Shown piece after piece: positions 8,660 through 17,908 of a DNA stretch of 64,000 nt; within the stretch, counting starts at the first letter, position 1, and each line of letters starts with the position of its first letter. Where the stretch lies: positions 3,374,001 to 3,438,000 of the forward strand of contig CP102274.1 of the NCBI GenBank assembly GCA_025149285.1, in the 5' to 3' direction. This DNA is from Hungatella hathewayi (GTDB lineage Bacteria; Bacillota; Clostridia; Lachnospirales; Lachnospiraceae). Both the position numbers and the translations under genes were made by a program. Under the pieces are notes generated by a model. It did no database searches. It saw only the letters and a program-made list of their open reading frames with translations, and was not told the origin of the DNA.

Positions 8660-8695
8660 AAAGAAAAAGGAAACAGCAAGAGCCATTTCCTTTTC
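8660..8695 (-). terminator. Terminator after serS
   Basis: On the minus strand AAAAGGAAA (complement of 8686-8694) pairs with TTTCCTTTT (8665-8673) around a 12-base loop, followed by TCTTTTG. It lies about 30 bases after the serS stop. Confidence 0.75.
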
Positions 8696-8723
8696 AAACT
8701 TTATCTGTATTGATTTTTTCTTT

Positions 8724-10019
8724 CTATTTATGACCCTTCGGAACCATCGCTTCCATTCCACCCATATATGGTCTCAGCACTTCCGGAATCCTCACGCTTC
8801 CATCAGCCTGCAGGTTATTCTCCAAAAATGCAATCAGCATTCTCGGCGGAGCCACGACCGTGTTGTTTAATGTGTGAGCGAAATACTTTCTTCCGTTCTC
8901 TCCGTTAACGCGGATTTTCAGTCTTCTCGCCTGAGCGTCGCCTAAGTTGGAACAGCTTCCCACTTCAAAGTACTTCTTCTGACGCGGAGACCATGCCTCC
9001 ACATCCACAGACTTCACCTTCAAGTCGGCAAGGTCGCCGGAGCAGCACTCCAGAGTTCTTACCGGAATATCCAGGGAACGGAATAAATCGACGGTATTCT
9101 GCCACAGCTTATCGTACCATTCCATGCTCTCTTCCGGCTTACATACAACGATCATTTCCTGCTTTTCGAACTGGTGGATGCGGTAAACGCCCCGCTCCTC
9201 CAGACCGTGAGCGCCCTTCTCCTTGCGGAAGCACGGAGAATAGCTGGTAAGCGTCTTCGGAAGGGATTCCTCCGGAATAATCGTATCGATAAACTTACCA
9301 ATCATGGAATGCTCGCTGGTACCGATCAGATATAAATCCTCGCCCTCGATCTTGTACATCATGGCATCCATCTCAGCAAAACTCATAACACCGGTCACTA
9401 CCTCGCTGCGGATCATAAAAGGCGGTACGCAGTACGTAAAGCCGCGGTTGATCATGAAATCACGCGCATAGGAGATTACAGAGGAATGAAGTCTTGCAAT
9501 ATCGCCCATCAGATAGTAAAAACCGTTTCCAGCCACTTTTCTGGCGCTGTCTAAATCGATTCCGTCGAAGCGCTCCATAATATCCGTATGGTACGGCACC
9601 TCGAAATCCGGCACAACCGGCTCACCGTATCTTTGCACTTCCACATTCTCGCTGTCATCTTTTCCGATCGGTACGCTGGGATCGATGATATTCGGGATGG
9701 TCATCATGATCTTTTTGATCTTTTCATCCAGTTCCCGTTCCTTCTCTTCCAGTTCTGCCAAATGGTCGGAAGCCGCTGTTACCTGTTTCTTAAGTTCTTC
9801 GGCCTCCTCTTTCTTTCCCTGGCCCATCAGCCCGCCAATCTGCTTGGAAAGTTTATTGCGTTCCGCTCTGAGCGCATCGCCTTCCTGCTTTGCGGCGCGG
9901 TTTAACTCGTCCAGCTCTATGACTTCATCCACCAGCGGCAGCTTGCTATCCTGAAATTTATTCCTGATGTTCTGTTTTACTGCCTCAGGATTTTCTCTTA
10001 CAAACTTTAAATCTAACAT
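8724..10019 (-). CDS. serS: Serine--tRNA ligase
   Basis: A 431-residue class II synthetase that charges tRNA-Ser and tRNA-Sec. The N-terminal ~110 residues form the long coiled-coil tRNA-binding arm (EGDALRAERNKLSKQIG onward). The catalytic core has motif 2 in FRKEKGAHGLEERGVYR and the motif 3 region with GSCSNLGDAQARRLKIR, plus the TSEHS serine-binding segment. Length is normal. The ATG at 10019 follows AGGAGGAATACC. No T-box fits in the 99-base gap upstream. A -10-like TATAAT is seen there without a good -35. Confidence 0.98.
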   Translation of the reverse strand: MLDLKFVRENPEAVKQNIRNKFQDSKLPLVDEVIELDELNRAAKQEGDALRAERNKLSKQIGGLMGQGKKEEAEELKKQVTAASDHLAELEEKERELDEKIKKIMMTIPNIIDPSVPIGKDDSENVEVQRYGEPVVPDFEVPYHTDIMERFDGIDLDSARKVAGNGFYYLMGDIARLHSSVISYARDFMINRGFTYCVPPFMIRSEVVTGVMSFAEMDAMMYKIEGEDLYLIGTSEHSMIGKFIDTIIPEESLPKTLTSYSPCFRKEKGAHGLEERGVYRIHQFEKQEMIVVCKPEESMEWYDKLWQNTVDLFRSLDIPVRTLECCSGDLADLKVKSVDVEAWSPRQKKYFEVGSCSNLGDAQARRLKIRVNGENGRKYFAHTLNNTVVAPPRMLIAFLENNLQADGSVRIPEVLRPYMGGMEAMVPKGHK

Positions 10020-10118
10020 GGTATTCCTCCTGGTTTCTCTTCCATTTTTGGTATGTTGGTGCCCAATATGGTAATCTGCCGTTGATTATACTACAAATTA
10101 CAGGCAAAGAAAAGCCCC

Positions 10119-10961
10119 TTATTTCCATTTTATCAATTCCGCCAGCACTTCCTCGAAGCATACTCCGTTTTGTACCGGAACATCCAACTCCTCGGATTTT
10201 AAGATGCAGCGTTTGACAAAACGCGCCGCTTTCTTCGCCGCATCGGTAAGGGACGAGCCTTTTACCGCCTCCGCCGCCACAATTGCGGAAAAGACATCTC
10301 CTGTGCCGGGCCGTTCCCGGCCGACCCTCAGTGACCGGCAAAATGCAGCTTCCCGGTCCCGTTCTGCGATGACATTCGTTAAATACGCGCCTTCCTTGAC
10401 GCCTGTTATAACGACTCCGGAAGGCCCCATCTTAAGGATTTCCTCCGCCATGGCCAGAAGGTCCGCTCTGTGCCACCCTTCCTCCCGGTACTCTCTGCCG
10501 GTCAGGATACAGGCCTCGGTCAGATTCGGCGTAACGAGATCCCCCAGACCTACCAGTTCCTTCATACGGCTGCACATGGCAGGCGTGTATGTCTGATACG
10601 CCTTTCCGTGATCCCCCATGATCGGATCGATCACCACCAGCGTATCCTTTCCCTTAAACCGGCGAATCGCAGACATGACGATCCCAATCTGTGCTTCTGA
10701 ACCGAGAAAGCCGCTGAAAATGCCGTCAAACTCCAGCCCCAGCTCCGTCCATTTTTCCAGGTAGGGCTCCATCTTTTCCGTATAATCGTCGAAAAAATAC
10801 ACCGGGAAACCGGTATGATTGGATAAAATAGAGGTGGGCACCGGACAGCACTGTACCTTGAGCGCCGATAAAATGGGAATAGCCACTGTCAGCGAACAGC
10901 GGCCATATCCTGATAAATCATTGATTACTGCAATTTTTTTCTGATGTCTTTCTGATGTCAT
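10119..10961 (-). CDS. Pyridoxine/pyridoxamine kinase (PdxK/PdxY type)
   Basis: A 280-residue ribokinase-fold enzyme that phosphorylates B6 vitamers to feed pyridoxal phosphate. It has the N-terminal NDLSGYGRCSLTVAIPILSAL, the IDPIMGDHGK segment, TPNLTEA, and the anion-hole/catalytic motif RPGTGDVFSAIV. This matches Firmicute pyridoxamine kinases closely. It lies 42 bases after an ECF transporter S-component in the same direction, so the pair probably forms a B6 salvage unit: import followed by trapping by phosphorylation. The ATG at 10961 has AGGAG 10 bases upstream. Confidence 0.88.
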   Translation of the reverse strand: MTSERHQKKIAVINDLSGYGRCSLTVAIPILSALKVQCCPVPTSILSNHTGFPVYFFDDYTEKMEPYLEKWTELGLEFDGIFSGFLGSEAQIGIVMSAIRRFKGKDTLVVIDPIMGDHGKAYQTYTPAMCSRMKELVGLGDLVTPNLTEACILTGREYREEGWHRADLLAMAEEILKMGPSGVVITGVKEGAYLTNVIAERDREAAFCRSLRVGRERPGTGDVFSAIVAAEAVKGSSLTDAAKKAARFVKRCILKSEELDVPVQNGVCFEEVLAELIKWK

Positions 10962-11003
10962 ATCCGTAAAACTCCTAACATTTTTTTGCCTGCGGCTCTG
11001 CAG

Positions 11004-11591
11004 TTAAGATCTCATAAGCCCCATTCCTGACCGGATAAGCGCGCTTCTCAGCGGCATGTAGATAACGACAGAGGCAATCGTTGAAGTCACCGCATTGATG
11101 GTGGTCGATGTGACATTCCACACAAGCGCCAGCTCCGCAGCCGGTTTCCCCAGAATCAGCAGCTTGTAGTAGTATCCCACAAGCGGGTCGAAAATAACAT
11201 TAAAAAGCAGTCCGCCCGCTGAGGCGATCAGAACCCATTTCAAAATATGCTTCTGGTCATGGGATTCATTGATCTTCCCAAGCCTGTGGGCAAGGAACCC
11301 GGTAATCAGTCCGATACACAGCTTCAGGATAAATGTCTTGGGCGCATAGACCACATAGATGGGATCAAGCAGATCGCCAATCGTCATACCGATGGCCCCG
11401 CCCAGGCCGCCGTATACGCCGCCCAGCAAAAGCGCTCCCAGTACACAGACCGCATTTCCCAAATGAATGGACGTAGCGTCGCCTCCCGGAAGCGTAATTT
11501 TAAACTGCAGGAACGTGAAAACAACGTACGACATGGCCGCAAATAATCCCGTCATGGCAATTTTACTGATTTTACTGTCTGTTCTGTTCAT
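11004..11591 (-). CDS. ECF transporter S-component, predicted B6-vitamer uptake
   Basis: A 195-residue membrane protein with five to six TM helices of the ECF S-component fold. It contains LPGGDATSIHLGNAVCVLGALLLGG, ending near GAIGMTIGDLLDP, typical of the COG4720 group. S-components give vitamin specificity and share an energising EcfAAT module coded elsewhere. Context predicts a pyridoxine-type ligand, because the next gene is a pyridoxine kinase. I chose ATG 11591 (MNRTDSKISK), which follows GGGAGG, rather than a long upstream extension. The ligand is inferred from context only. Confidence 0.75.
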   Translation of the reverse strand: MNRTDSKISKIAMTGLFAAMSYVVFTFLQFKITLPGGDATSIHLGNAVCVLGALLLGGVYGGLGGAIGMTIGDLLDPIYVVYAPKTFILKLCIGLITGFLAHRLGKINESHDQKHILKWVLIASAGGLLFNVIFDPLVGYYYKLLILGKPAAELALVWNVTSTTINAVTSTIASVVIYMPLRSALIRSGMGLMRS

Positions 11592-11607
11592 TTCTTTTTC
11601 CTCCCTT

Positions 11608-11700
11608 GGTGCCAAAGCTTTTCTGCCCCTTATCTTAGCACCTGAGTGGAGTGATATAAATATCCAGTTTTGTTTTTTTAGACCATACCAGTTAGGTGCT
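11608..11700 (-). promoter_or_regulatory. Leader/operator region of the S-component-kinase unit
   Basis: Two direct copies of AACTGG (complements of 11688-11693 and 11664-11669) sit 24 bases apart. On the mRNA, AGCACCT (11694-11700) can pair with AGGTGCT (11637-11643). The latter's GGTGC can instead pair with GCACC (11608-11612), which lies directly before the ribosome site GGGAGG. Direct repeats are typical of MocR/PdxR-type operators. The alternative pairings could be a switch. Both readings are tentative. Confidence 0.35.
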
Positions 11701-11730
11701 GCACTCTCTGGCACGGCCAGTCTGCAGCGC

Positions 11731-12378
11731 TTAATCGTGTGATTCTACACAGATCAGCACCCCATCCCGGAAGGTGATGGTCCCGGTCTTCTCTGCCAGT
11801 TCATTGCTGATGCACAGACTGGTTCCGATCCGGATGTCCCGGTCTGTCAGGGGATATTTAAAGCCCTTCAGAGTGATTCCGTGAACCTCCTCTGTAAGCG
11901 GCAGGAAGGAAATGTATTTCCCCCAGATCTCACCGAAACGGTAAGTCTTTCCCTGATCCAGAATATAGAGACGGTTCTTCTCATCCACGATCGAGGCCTT
12001 CACCCCTTTTTGGAGACATGCATACAGCAGATGGATATTACCGATGGAGTGATCCAGCCTGCCGCCGGTAGCGCCCAGGAGGACAATGTCGTTCACGCCC
12101 GCCTCCATGGCGGTGCGGAGTGCCAGCTCCGTATCGGTCTCATCCTTTTCCGGCTGGTGCTGCTCGAAGGCAATGCCTCCCATCCTCCGGTATTCTTCCA
12201 GAAGTTCGCCCTTTACCGTATCGAAATCACCAACAATGGCATCCGGCCTGATATTCAGGCTTTTAACAGCGGCCAGCCCTCCATCCACGGCGATCACCAT
12301 ATCAAATTCCCTGATCTTCAAAAAAGCACCGGCGAATGCACAGTTTATGCTTCCGCCGGTGATAATAAGGCCCGTCAT
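11731..12378 (-). CDS. thiN: Thiamine pyrophosphokinase
   Basis: A 215-residue enzyme transferring pyrophosphate from ATP to thiamine. It has the catalytic-domain signatures IAVDGGLAAVKSLNIRPDAIVGDFDTVK and EKDETDTELAL, followed by LLGATGGRLDHSIGNIHLL. The C-terminal beta domain binds thiamine. Its ATG overlaps the rpe stop (ATGA, 4 bases), so it is the last gene of the rsgA-rpe-thiN block, a standard Firmicute arrangement. Confidence 0.96.
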   Translation of the reverse strand: MTGLIITGGSINCAFAGAFLKIREFDMVIAVDGGLAAVKSLNIRPDAIVGDFDTVKGELLEEYRRMGGIAFEQHQPEKDETDTELALRTAMEAGVNDIVLLGATGGRLDHSIGNIHLLYACLQKGVKASIVDEKNRLYILDQGKTYRFGEIWGKYISFLPLTEEVHGITLKGFKYPLTDRDIRIGTSLCISNELAEKTGTITFRDGVLICVESHD

Positions 12379-13037
12379 TCCTGTTCCTCAAATATCTTTA
12401 AAAATGCCTTTGTATTCGCCGTCACATCCCCTTTAAAAATCGCGGAACCGGCTACAAAGATGTTGGCTCCCGCCTCCATCAGATCACGCACATTGTCACA
12501 CGTCACGCCGCCATCCACCTGAATATCCGTGGAAAGCCCCCGCATATCGCATTTTTTCCTTAAAGCGCGGATCTTTTCCAGAGTGTAGGGAATAAATTTC
12601 TGCCCTCCGAATCCCGGGTTCACCGTCATAAGCAGTACCATATCCACCTGATCGAGGATACAGTCCAGCACATCAATCGGTGTGGCCGGATTCAGCACGA
12701 CTCCTGCTTTTATACCGGCCTCCTTAATCTGGTTCACCGTGCGGTCTAAATGGGTGCATGCCTCCACATGAACGCTGATGATATCGGCCCCCGCCTCTTT
12801 CATGGCGTCGATGTAACGGCCGGGCTCCCGAACCATCATATGGACATCAAACACCTTGTCCGTACAGCTTCTTAAGCTTGAGATTACAGGCATACCGAAT
12901 GAAATGCTGGGAACGAAATCCCCATCCATCACGTCGAGATGGATATACTGCGCTCCCGCATCCGCCGCCTCACATACCTGCTGCTCCAAATGTTTAAAAT
13001 CCGCTCCCAAAATGGAAGGTGCTAATAGGAACATCAT
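12375..13037 (-). CDS. rpe: Ribulose-phosphate 3-epimerase
   Basis: A 220-residue TIM barrel interconverting ribulose-5-phosphate and xylulose-5-phosphate in the pentose phosphate pathway. Signatures are LAPSILGADF, HLDVMDGDFVPSISFG, VHMMV and VNPGFGGQKFI; the metal/catalytic residues lie within these. Length is normal. Its start overlaps the rsgA stop by one base (TAATG), and its stop overlaps thiN. AGGAGATATTA gives the ribosome site, and two adjacent ATG codons (13037, 13034) are both usable. Confidence 0.97.
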   Translation of the reverse strand: MMFLLAPSILGADFKHLEQQVCEAADAGAQYIHLDVMDGDFVPSISFGMPVISSLRSCTDKVFDVHMMVREPGRYIDAMKEAGADIISVHVEACTHLDRTVNQIKEAGIKAGVVLNPATPIDVLDCILDQVDMVLLMTVNPGFGGQKFIPYTLEKIRALRKKCDMRGLSTDIQVDGGVTCDNVRDLMEAGANIFVAGSAIFKGDVTANTKAFLKIFEEQE

Positions 13038-13912
13038 TAATATCTCCTTTTATCTTTTAATTCCTGGTACAACAGCTTATAATTCGCATAACGGCTCTCA
13101 CTGATCTTCCCCTGGCGTACGGCCTCCTTGACACCGCAGACCGGCTCGCCCACATGGACACAGCCCAGAAACTTACAGTCTTCCTCGTAAGCCGCGAATT
13201 CAGGAAAATAATCCTTTAAATTTCCGCATTCCAGTTCCTCCAAGTACATGGAACTGAAGCCCGGGGTATCCATCATATAGGTGTCCTTCCCGATGGCAAA
13301 CAGTTCGCTGTGCCTCGTCGTATGCTTTCCTCTCTGGATCTTCTCGCTGATCTTTCCTGTTTCCATCTCAGCCTCCGGAAACAGAAGGTTGGTGATGGAG
13401 GATTTCCCAACGCCCGACGGCCCCGCCAGAACCGTTGTCTTTCCCTCTGTCAGCACCCGCAGCTCATCCAGCCCGCTGTTTTCGTAAGTACTCGTAAAAT
13501 AGACGGGATAGCCCGCTGAGGAATAGATATTCCCCAGACGGTCCCGCTCCCCGTCTCCCGTTAAATCCGTTTTGTTAAAGCAGATCTTCACGGGAACCTC
13601 CTGCACCTCCATCATGACCAGAAAACGGTCCAGAAGATTTAGATTGGGCTCCGGATGAGTAATGGAAAATATCACCAGCGCCTGATCAATGTTGGCCACT
13701 GCCGGCCGGACCAGTTCGTTTTTGCGCGGGAGAATCTTATCGATATTTCCTTCCCTCTCCGCCTCGCTCAACACGGTAAATTCCACATTATCACCCACCA
13801 GAGGTTTGATCTTTTTGTTGCGGAACACGCCCTTTGCCTTGCACTCATAGACGTCCGTTCCGTTATCCACATAGTAAAAGCCTGCAATTCCTTTAATAAT
13901 TTTCCCTGTCAT
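13037..13912 (-). CDS. rsgA: Ribosome small subunit-dependent GTPase RsgA
   Basis: A 291-residue circularly permuted GTPase that helps mature the 30S subunit. An N-terminal OB domain is followed by G4 (CFNKTD), G1 (GPSGVGKSS) and G3 (DTPGF) in permuted order. The C-terminal zinc module has the Cys/His set in CKFLGCVHVGEPVC. It sits between the PASTA kinase and rpe genes, nearly touching both. In related bacteria this GTPase is a substrate of the neighbouring kinase, which fits the linkage. Confidence 0.97.
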   Translation of the reverse strand: MTGKIIKGIAGFYYVDNGTDVYECKAKGVFRNKKIKPLVGDNVEFTVLSEAEREGNIDKILPRKNELVRPAVANIDQALVIFSITHPEPNLNLLDRFLVMMEVQEVPVKICFNKTDLTGDGERDRLGNIYSSAGYPVYFTSTYENSGLDELRVLTEGKTTVLAGPSGVGKSSITNLLFPEAEMETGKISEKIQRGKHTTRHSELFAIGKDTYMMDTPGFSSMYLEELECGNLKDYFPEFAAYEEDCKFLGCVHVGEPVCGVKEAVRQGKISESRYANYKLLYQELKDKRRY

Positions 13913-13921
13913 ACAATATCC

Positions 13922-16105
13922 TTATGACTGTGGAATGGGGACAAACGTAACCGGATAAGAATTGATTACATCTCCCGTGTCCACATTGACTATTTGCACT
14001 TCTCCGCTGGTCACGCCGTAGGCTCCCTCGATGTTCTTGAACACAACCGGAAGCTGCTGGTCTCCCGTAATCGTCACCGGCCCCATCAGATCCCTGAATT
14101 CATCTTTACCGTTCACGGTCTGCTTCAGCTGTATCTTGATATTCAGCTGGGTGCTGGCAGATCCCGGGCCGATCAGATTCTGAAGCGGATAAGATTTCTC
14201 GATGGAAGCCAGGTACTTATATTTGGCCTGCTCCGCCGATCCGCTGCTGACCACGTAATCAATGGCAGTTCCGCCCTCCACCTGCGTATTCGGCGCGATG
14301 GTCTGACGGATAATCGTTCCTGCCGGCACCTCCTCCGAGGTTTCCTTCGTCACGGTTCCGCGAACCAGCCCTAAGTCGGCCAGCATCTCCTCTCCGACCT
14401 CTTCCTCTTTGCCTGTAATATCAGGAACCACAACCGGATTGGTCAGCGCCGGGCCAGTGCTGGCAATCACGCTGATTACAGCCCCTTCCTTTGCCTTAGA
14501 CGGACTGTAGCTGATGATCTTGCCGGACTCCACCGTATCACTGCTCTGGTTCTGCAGATTCACAATGAAGCCTTTCCCCTCCAGAAGCGTCTTGGCAGCC
14601 TCCGCGGTGAGGGAATCCAGCCCCAGGGTGGTTAAGTCAATCTCCGGATGCTCCGGTCCGCTGCTGATAACTACGGAGACAGCCGAGTACCGGTCTACAA
14701 TCTCTCCCGCTTTGGGGGTCTGGGAAATGACATCTCCCTTTTTCACAGTATCCGAGAACTCATAATCACCGATCTTCATGTCCAGACCGCCGTTCTCGCG
14801 GAGCTTCTGTCTTGCAATGTCTTCCGCCAGTCCCTCCACCTCCGGCATGGTCGTCTGCTTCTCACCCAGAGTTGTCTCCTCCTGTGTCGTCTCCACAGTG
14901 GTCTCTGTCTCCTTGGGGGTTCCGGAACGGAACAGCCCTCCCAGTCTGGTAACCAGGAAAATAAGGACGATGACGATAAGAATTGCCACCACGATGCCGG
15001 CGGCCGTCAGAAGCTTTTCGATACCCGGATTGATCTCTTCATCCGGCTCCTTCCGCTTCGTTCTGCCGGAAGGGCTGCCGCCAGAGGTATTCCGGCTGCT
15101 CCTGTGCTCCGGCTGACGTTCCCGCACCGGTTCACCGCCATAGCTGCGGTTCCGGCCAGGCTGCGGTTCCGGCTGATTTCTGCGTCCGGAACCGGACCTG
15201 ATCTGTTCCAGCTCCGGTGCTCCGATGATCACCGTCTGAGAGGTATCCATAGACGGCGCCGATGCCTGAACAAAGTTCTCATCAGGAGTCACGAGGGCCC
15301 GCCGCAAATCGGCAATAACCTCCTGCATGCTCCCATACCGGTATTCCGGCTTCTTCTCCGTGCATTTTAAAATAATATTTTCAAAACTGACCGGAATCTC
15401 CTGATTGAAATAACTGGGCGGTGTGATCGGGTCTTCTAAGTGCGCCAGGGCCACCGTTACGGTATTCTCCCCTTCAAACGGCACCCGTCCGGCTGCCATC
15501 TCATACATGGTAATGCCCAGCGAGTAGATATCACTGCGGGCGTCACTGTAACCGCCTCTCGCCTGTTCCGGAGAAATATAGTGGACCGATCCCATAGCCG
15601 TAGCACTGAGCGTCTGAGTGGATGCGGCGCGTGCAATCCCAAAATCCGCCACCTTCACTTTTCCATCCCGTGCAATAATAATATTCTGCGGCTTGATATC
15701 CCGGTGAACGATGCCCTGTTCATGGGCAGCTGCAATTCCCTGTGCCACCTGGATAGCAATCCCGATGGCTTCCTTGCTGTCGAGACAGCCCTTTTTCAGG
15801 ATGTAGTTTTTCAGGGTGATGCCCTCAATCAGCTCCATGACGATATAGTGAAGCGTTCCCTCATCCACAACGTCATATACGTTTACAATATTCGGATGGG
15901 ACAGCCTGGCCGCAGCCTGGGCTTCCATCTTGAACTTGCTCACAAATCCGCTGTCTGAACTGAATTCCTCCTTCAGTACCTTAATGGCAACCTGCCGTTT
16001 CAGCTTATGGCACAGGGCCTTGTACACATCTGACATTCCGCCGGAACCGATTTTATCTAAAATTTCGTATCTGTCCTGTAAAAATGTACCTGGTCTCAAA
16101 ATCAT
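13922..16105 (-). CDS. prkC: PASTA-domain Ser/Thr protein kinase (PrkC/StkP/PknB type)
   Basis: A 727-residue membrane kinase that couples cell-wall state to growth and division. Cytoplasmic kinase domain ~10-270: Gly loop GSGGMSDVYKA, Lys42, HRD at 134-136, DFG at 154-156. A basic, Pro/Arg-rich linker (~300-360) leads to one TM helix (~366-387). Three extracellular PASTA repeats follow (~415-622), binding muropeptide or lipid II in this family. A ~100-residue extra C-terminal domain ends the protein. Its ATG overlaps the phosphatase stop (ATGA), pairing kinase with its antagonist. Confidence 0.96.
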   Translation of the reverse strand: MILRPGTFLQDRYEILDKIGSGGMSDVYKALCHKLKRQVAIKVLKEEFSSDSGFVSKFKMEAQAAARLSHPNIVNVYDVVDEGTLHYIVMELIEGITLKNYILKKGCLDSKEAIGIAIQVAQGIAAAHEQGIVHRDIKPQNIIIARDGKVKVADFGIARAASTQTLSATAMGSVHYISPEQARGGYSDARSDIYSLGITMYEMAAGRVPFEGENTVTVALAHLEDPITPPSYFNQEIPVSFENIILKCTEKKPEYRYGSMQEVIADLRRALVTPDENFVQASAPSMDTSQTVIIGAPELEQIRSGSGRRNQPEPQPGRNRSYGGEPVRERQPEHRSSRNTSGGSPSGRTKRKEPDEEINPGIEKLLTAAGIVVAILIVIVLIFLVTRLGGLFRSGTPKETETTVETTQEETTLGEKQTTMPEVEGLAEDIARQKLRENGGLDMKIGDYEFSDTVKKGDVISQTPKAGEIVDRYSAVSVVISSGPEHPEIDLTTLGLDSLTAEAAKTLLEGKGFIVNLQNQSSDTVESGKIISYSPSKAKEGAVISVIASTGPALTNPVVVPDITGKEEEVGEEMLADLGLVRGTVTKETSEEVPAGTIIRQTIAPNTQVEGGTAIDYVVSSGSAEQAKYKYLASIEKSYPLQNLIGPGSASTQLNIKIQLKQTVNGKDEFRDLMGPVTITGDQQLPVVFKNIEGAYGVTSGEVQIVNVDTGDVINSYPVTFVPIPQS

Positions 16106-16845
16106 AAGCTTCCCTCCCTGCCAATCTGCGGATCAACGAGTACCACTGCGATATTGTCTTTCCCGCCATTGTCATTGGCTACCGTAATCAATTTCTCCGC
16201 CTTTTCCTGTAGTTCTAAATCAGAACCGATGATCTCCTCCATCTCCGCGTCCTCCAGCATGTTGCTGAGTCCGTCGGAACACATGAGAATATAGTCACCC
16301 GGTTCCAGTCCTACCTCGAAGAAATCGACCAACAGCTTATCTTCTGTGCCGACCGCTCTCGTTATAATATTCTTTTTATCCTTATAGTCTTTGCTTCCGC
16401 GCTCCAGACGGCCCAGGGAAACCAGTTCCTCCACATAAGAATGGTCCCTCGTCACCTGTCTGATCCTGTCTCTCACGAGATAGAGGCGGCTGTCTCCCAC
16501 ATTGGCCACATAAAGGGTATTCTCATCGGCCACCGCCGCCACCAGCGTCGTGCCCATACCGGAAAACTCCGGCTTTTCCTTTGCCTCATGGTAGAGCATG
16601 GTGTTGACCTTTAATATGGCCTCCCGCAGAAGCGGAACAATCTGGGAATTTTCCGTATACTGAAGATACGACACCAGATTTTCCACAATATATCTGGAGG
16701 CATAGTCTCCGGCCTGATGGCCGCCCATCCCATCCGCAACCACGAATAAGTTTGGCAGGCTCCCGACCGGTTCCACACTGGCATATACGTAATCCTGATT
16801 GGCCGTGCGCACTCTTCCCGTATCCGTCAATGCACAAGCTTTCAT
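16102..16845 (-). CDS. prpC: PP2C-type protein phosphatase
   Basis: A 247-residue PPM phosphatase (Stp/PrpC), the antagonist of the adjacent PASTA kinase. The metal-binding motifs are all present: ANQDY, VADGMGGHQAG, NVGDSRLYLVR, MCSDGLSNML and DNGGKDNIAVVLV. Length is standard. It overlaps rlmN by four bases upstream (ATGA) and the kinase gene by four downstream, so dosage of the pair is coupled. Confidence 0.96.
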   Translation of the reverse strand: MKACALTDTGRVRTANQDYVYASVEPVGSLPNLFVVADGMGGHQAGDYASRYIVENLVSYLQYTENSQIVPLLREAILKVNTMLYHEAKEKPEFSGMGTTLVAAVADENTLYVANVGDSRLYLVRDRIRQVTRDHSYVEELVSLGRLERGSKDYKDKKNIITRAVGTEDKLLVDFFEVGLEPGDYILMCSDGLSNMLEDAEMEEIIGSDLELQEKAEKLITVANDNGGKDNIAVVLVDPQIGREGSL

Positions 16846-17903
16846 AGCGTCTTCTCACTCCCTTTTTGTTCCTCTGTTAAAAAACTTTTTCGAAGCTGAC
16901 CGCAGGCACCATGGATGTCCCGGCCCATTTCCCTTCTTATAGTAACATTAATTCCATTTTTTTCAAGCAGATTTTTAAAGGCCTCTATGGCTTTTCTGTC
17001 CGACTGTACGTAGTCACGCTCCTTTATGGGGTTCACCGGAATTAAATTCACATGGCCCTGCTGGTCCTTAATCAGCGCCGCCAGAGCCGCCGCTTCCTCC
17101 AGATTATCGTTGACTCCGGCGACAAGACTGTATTCAAAGGTCAGCCGTCTTCCCGTCTTCTCAAAATATGTATGACAGGCTTCCAGCACATCGTTCAGCT
17201 TATAGCTCTTCGCCACAGGCATCAGGGTCTTTCTCACCTCATCATTCGGCGCGTGAAGCGAGAGCGCCAGAGTAATGGCAAGCCCCTCGTCTGCCAGCTT
17301 CAGAATCCCCGGCACAATACCGCATGTGGACAGCGTAACATTGCGCTGGCTGACGTTAAGCCCGTGTTCATCCGTCAAAAGGCGGATAAACTTCACCACA
17401 TGATCATAGTTATCCATAGGTTCTCCGGAACCCATAATCACCACGTTGGAGACCCTTTCCCCAGTGAGGTACTGGATCCGGTAGATCTGGTCCAGCATCT
17501 CCGCCGGCCTTAAATTCCGTTCCAGGCCATCCAGCGTGGAGGCGCAGAACCGGCAGCCCATGCGGCAGCCGACCTGGGAGGAAATACACACGGAATTACC
17601 GTGCTTATACCTCATCAGGACGCTCTCGATGATATTGCCGTCCGACAGGCCGAATAAATACTTTCTGGTTCCGTCGATGGCGGAGATCTTCTCATCCACA
17701 GTCTGAAGCGAGGTATATTCACACGTCTCCTTGAGCCGTTCCTTGAGTGCCTTCGGCAGATTCGTCATCTCCTCATATCCAGGCGCCAGCTTTTTGTGCA
17801 TCCACTCATAGAGCTGTTTTGCCCGGAACGCCTTTTCACCGGAAGCGGTTATAAACGCCGTAAGTTCTTCTAAATTCAGGGATTTAATATCTGTCTTTTC
17901 CAT
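16842..17903 (-). CDS. rlmN: 23S rRNA/tRNA adenine-C2 methyltransferase RlmN
   Basis: A 353-residue radical SAM enzyme methylating C2 of A2503 in 23S rRNA and A37 in some tRNAs. The cluster-binding CxxxCxxC is in GCRMGCRFCAS. GSGEPMDNYD and SLHAPNDEVR are conserved segments. The second catalytic Cys is in HGACGQLRKSF near the C-terminus. The start follows the rsmB stop by five bases with only a weak ribosome site, consistent with coupling. Confidence 0.97.
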   Translation of the reverse strand: MEKTDIKSLNLEELTAFITASGEKAFRAKQLYEWMHKKLAPGYEEMTNLPKALKERLKETCEYTSLQTVDEKISAIDGTRKYLFGLSDGNIIESVLMRYKHGNSVCISSQVGCRMGCRFCASTLDGLERNLRPAEMLDQIYRIQYLTGERVSNVVIMGSGEPMDNYDHVVKFIRLLTDEHGLNVSQRNVTLSTCGIVPGILKLADEGLAITLALSLHAPNDEVRKTLMPVAKSYKLNDVLEACHTYFEKTGRRLTFEYSLVAGVNDNLEEAAALAALIKDQQGHVNLIPVNPIKERDYVQSDRKAIEAFKNLLEKNGINVTIRREMGRDIHGACGQLRKSFLTEEQKGSEKTL

Positions 17904-17908
17904 TATTC

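Noticed and set aside
11731..12378. Linking thiN with thiW or the S-component as a thiamine regulon
   Set aside because: thiN sits in the rsgA-rpe block by its usual gene order, thiW is 44 kb away, and no thiamine riboswitch was seen.
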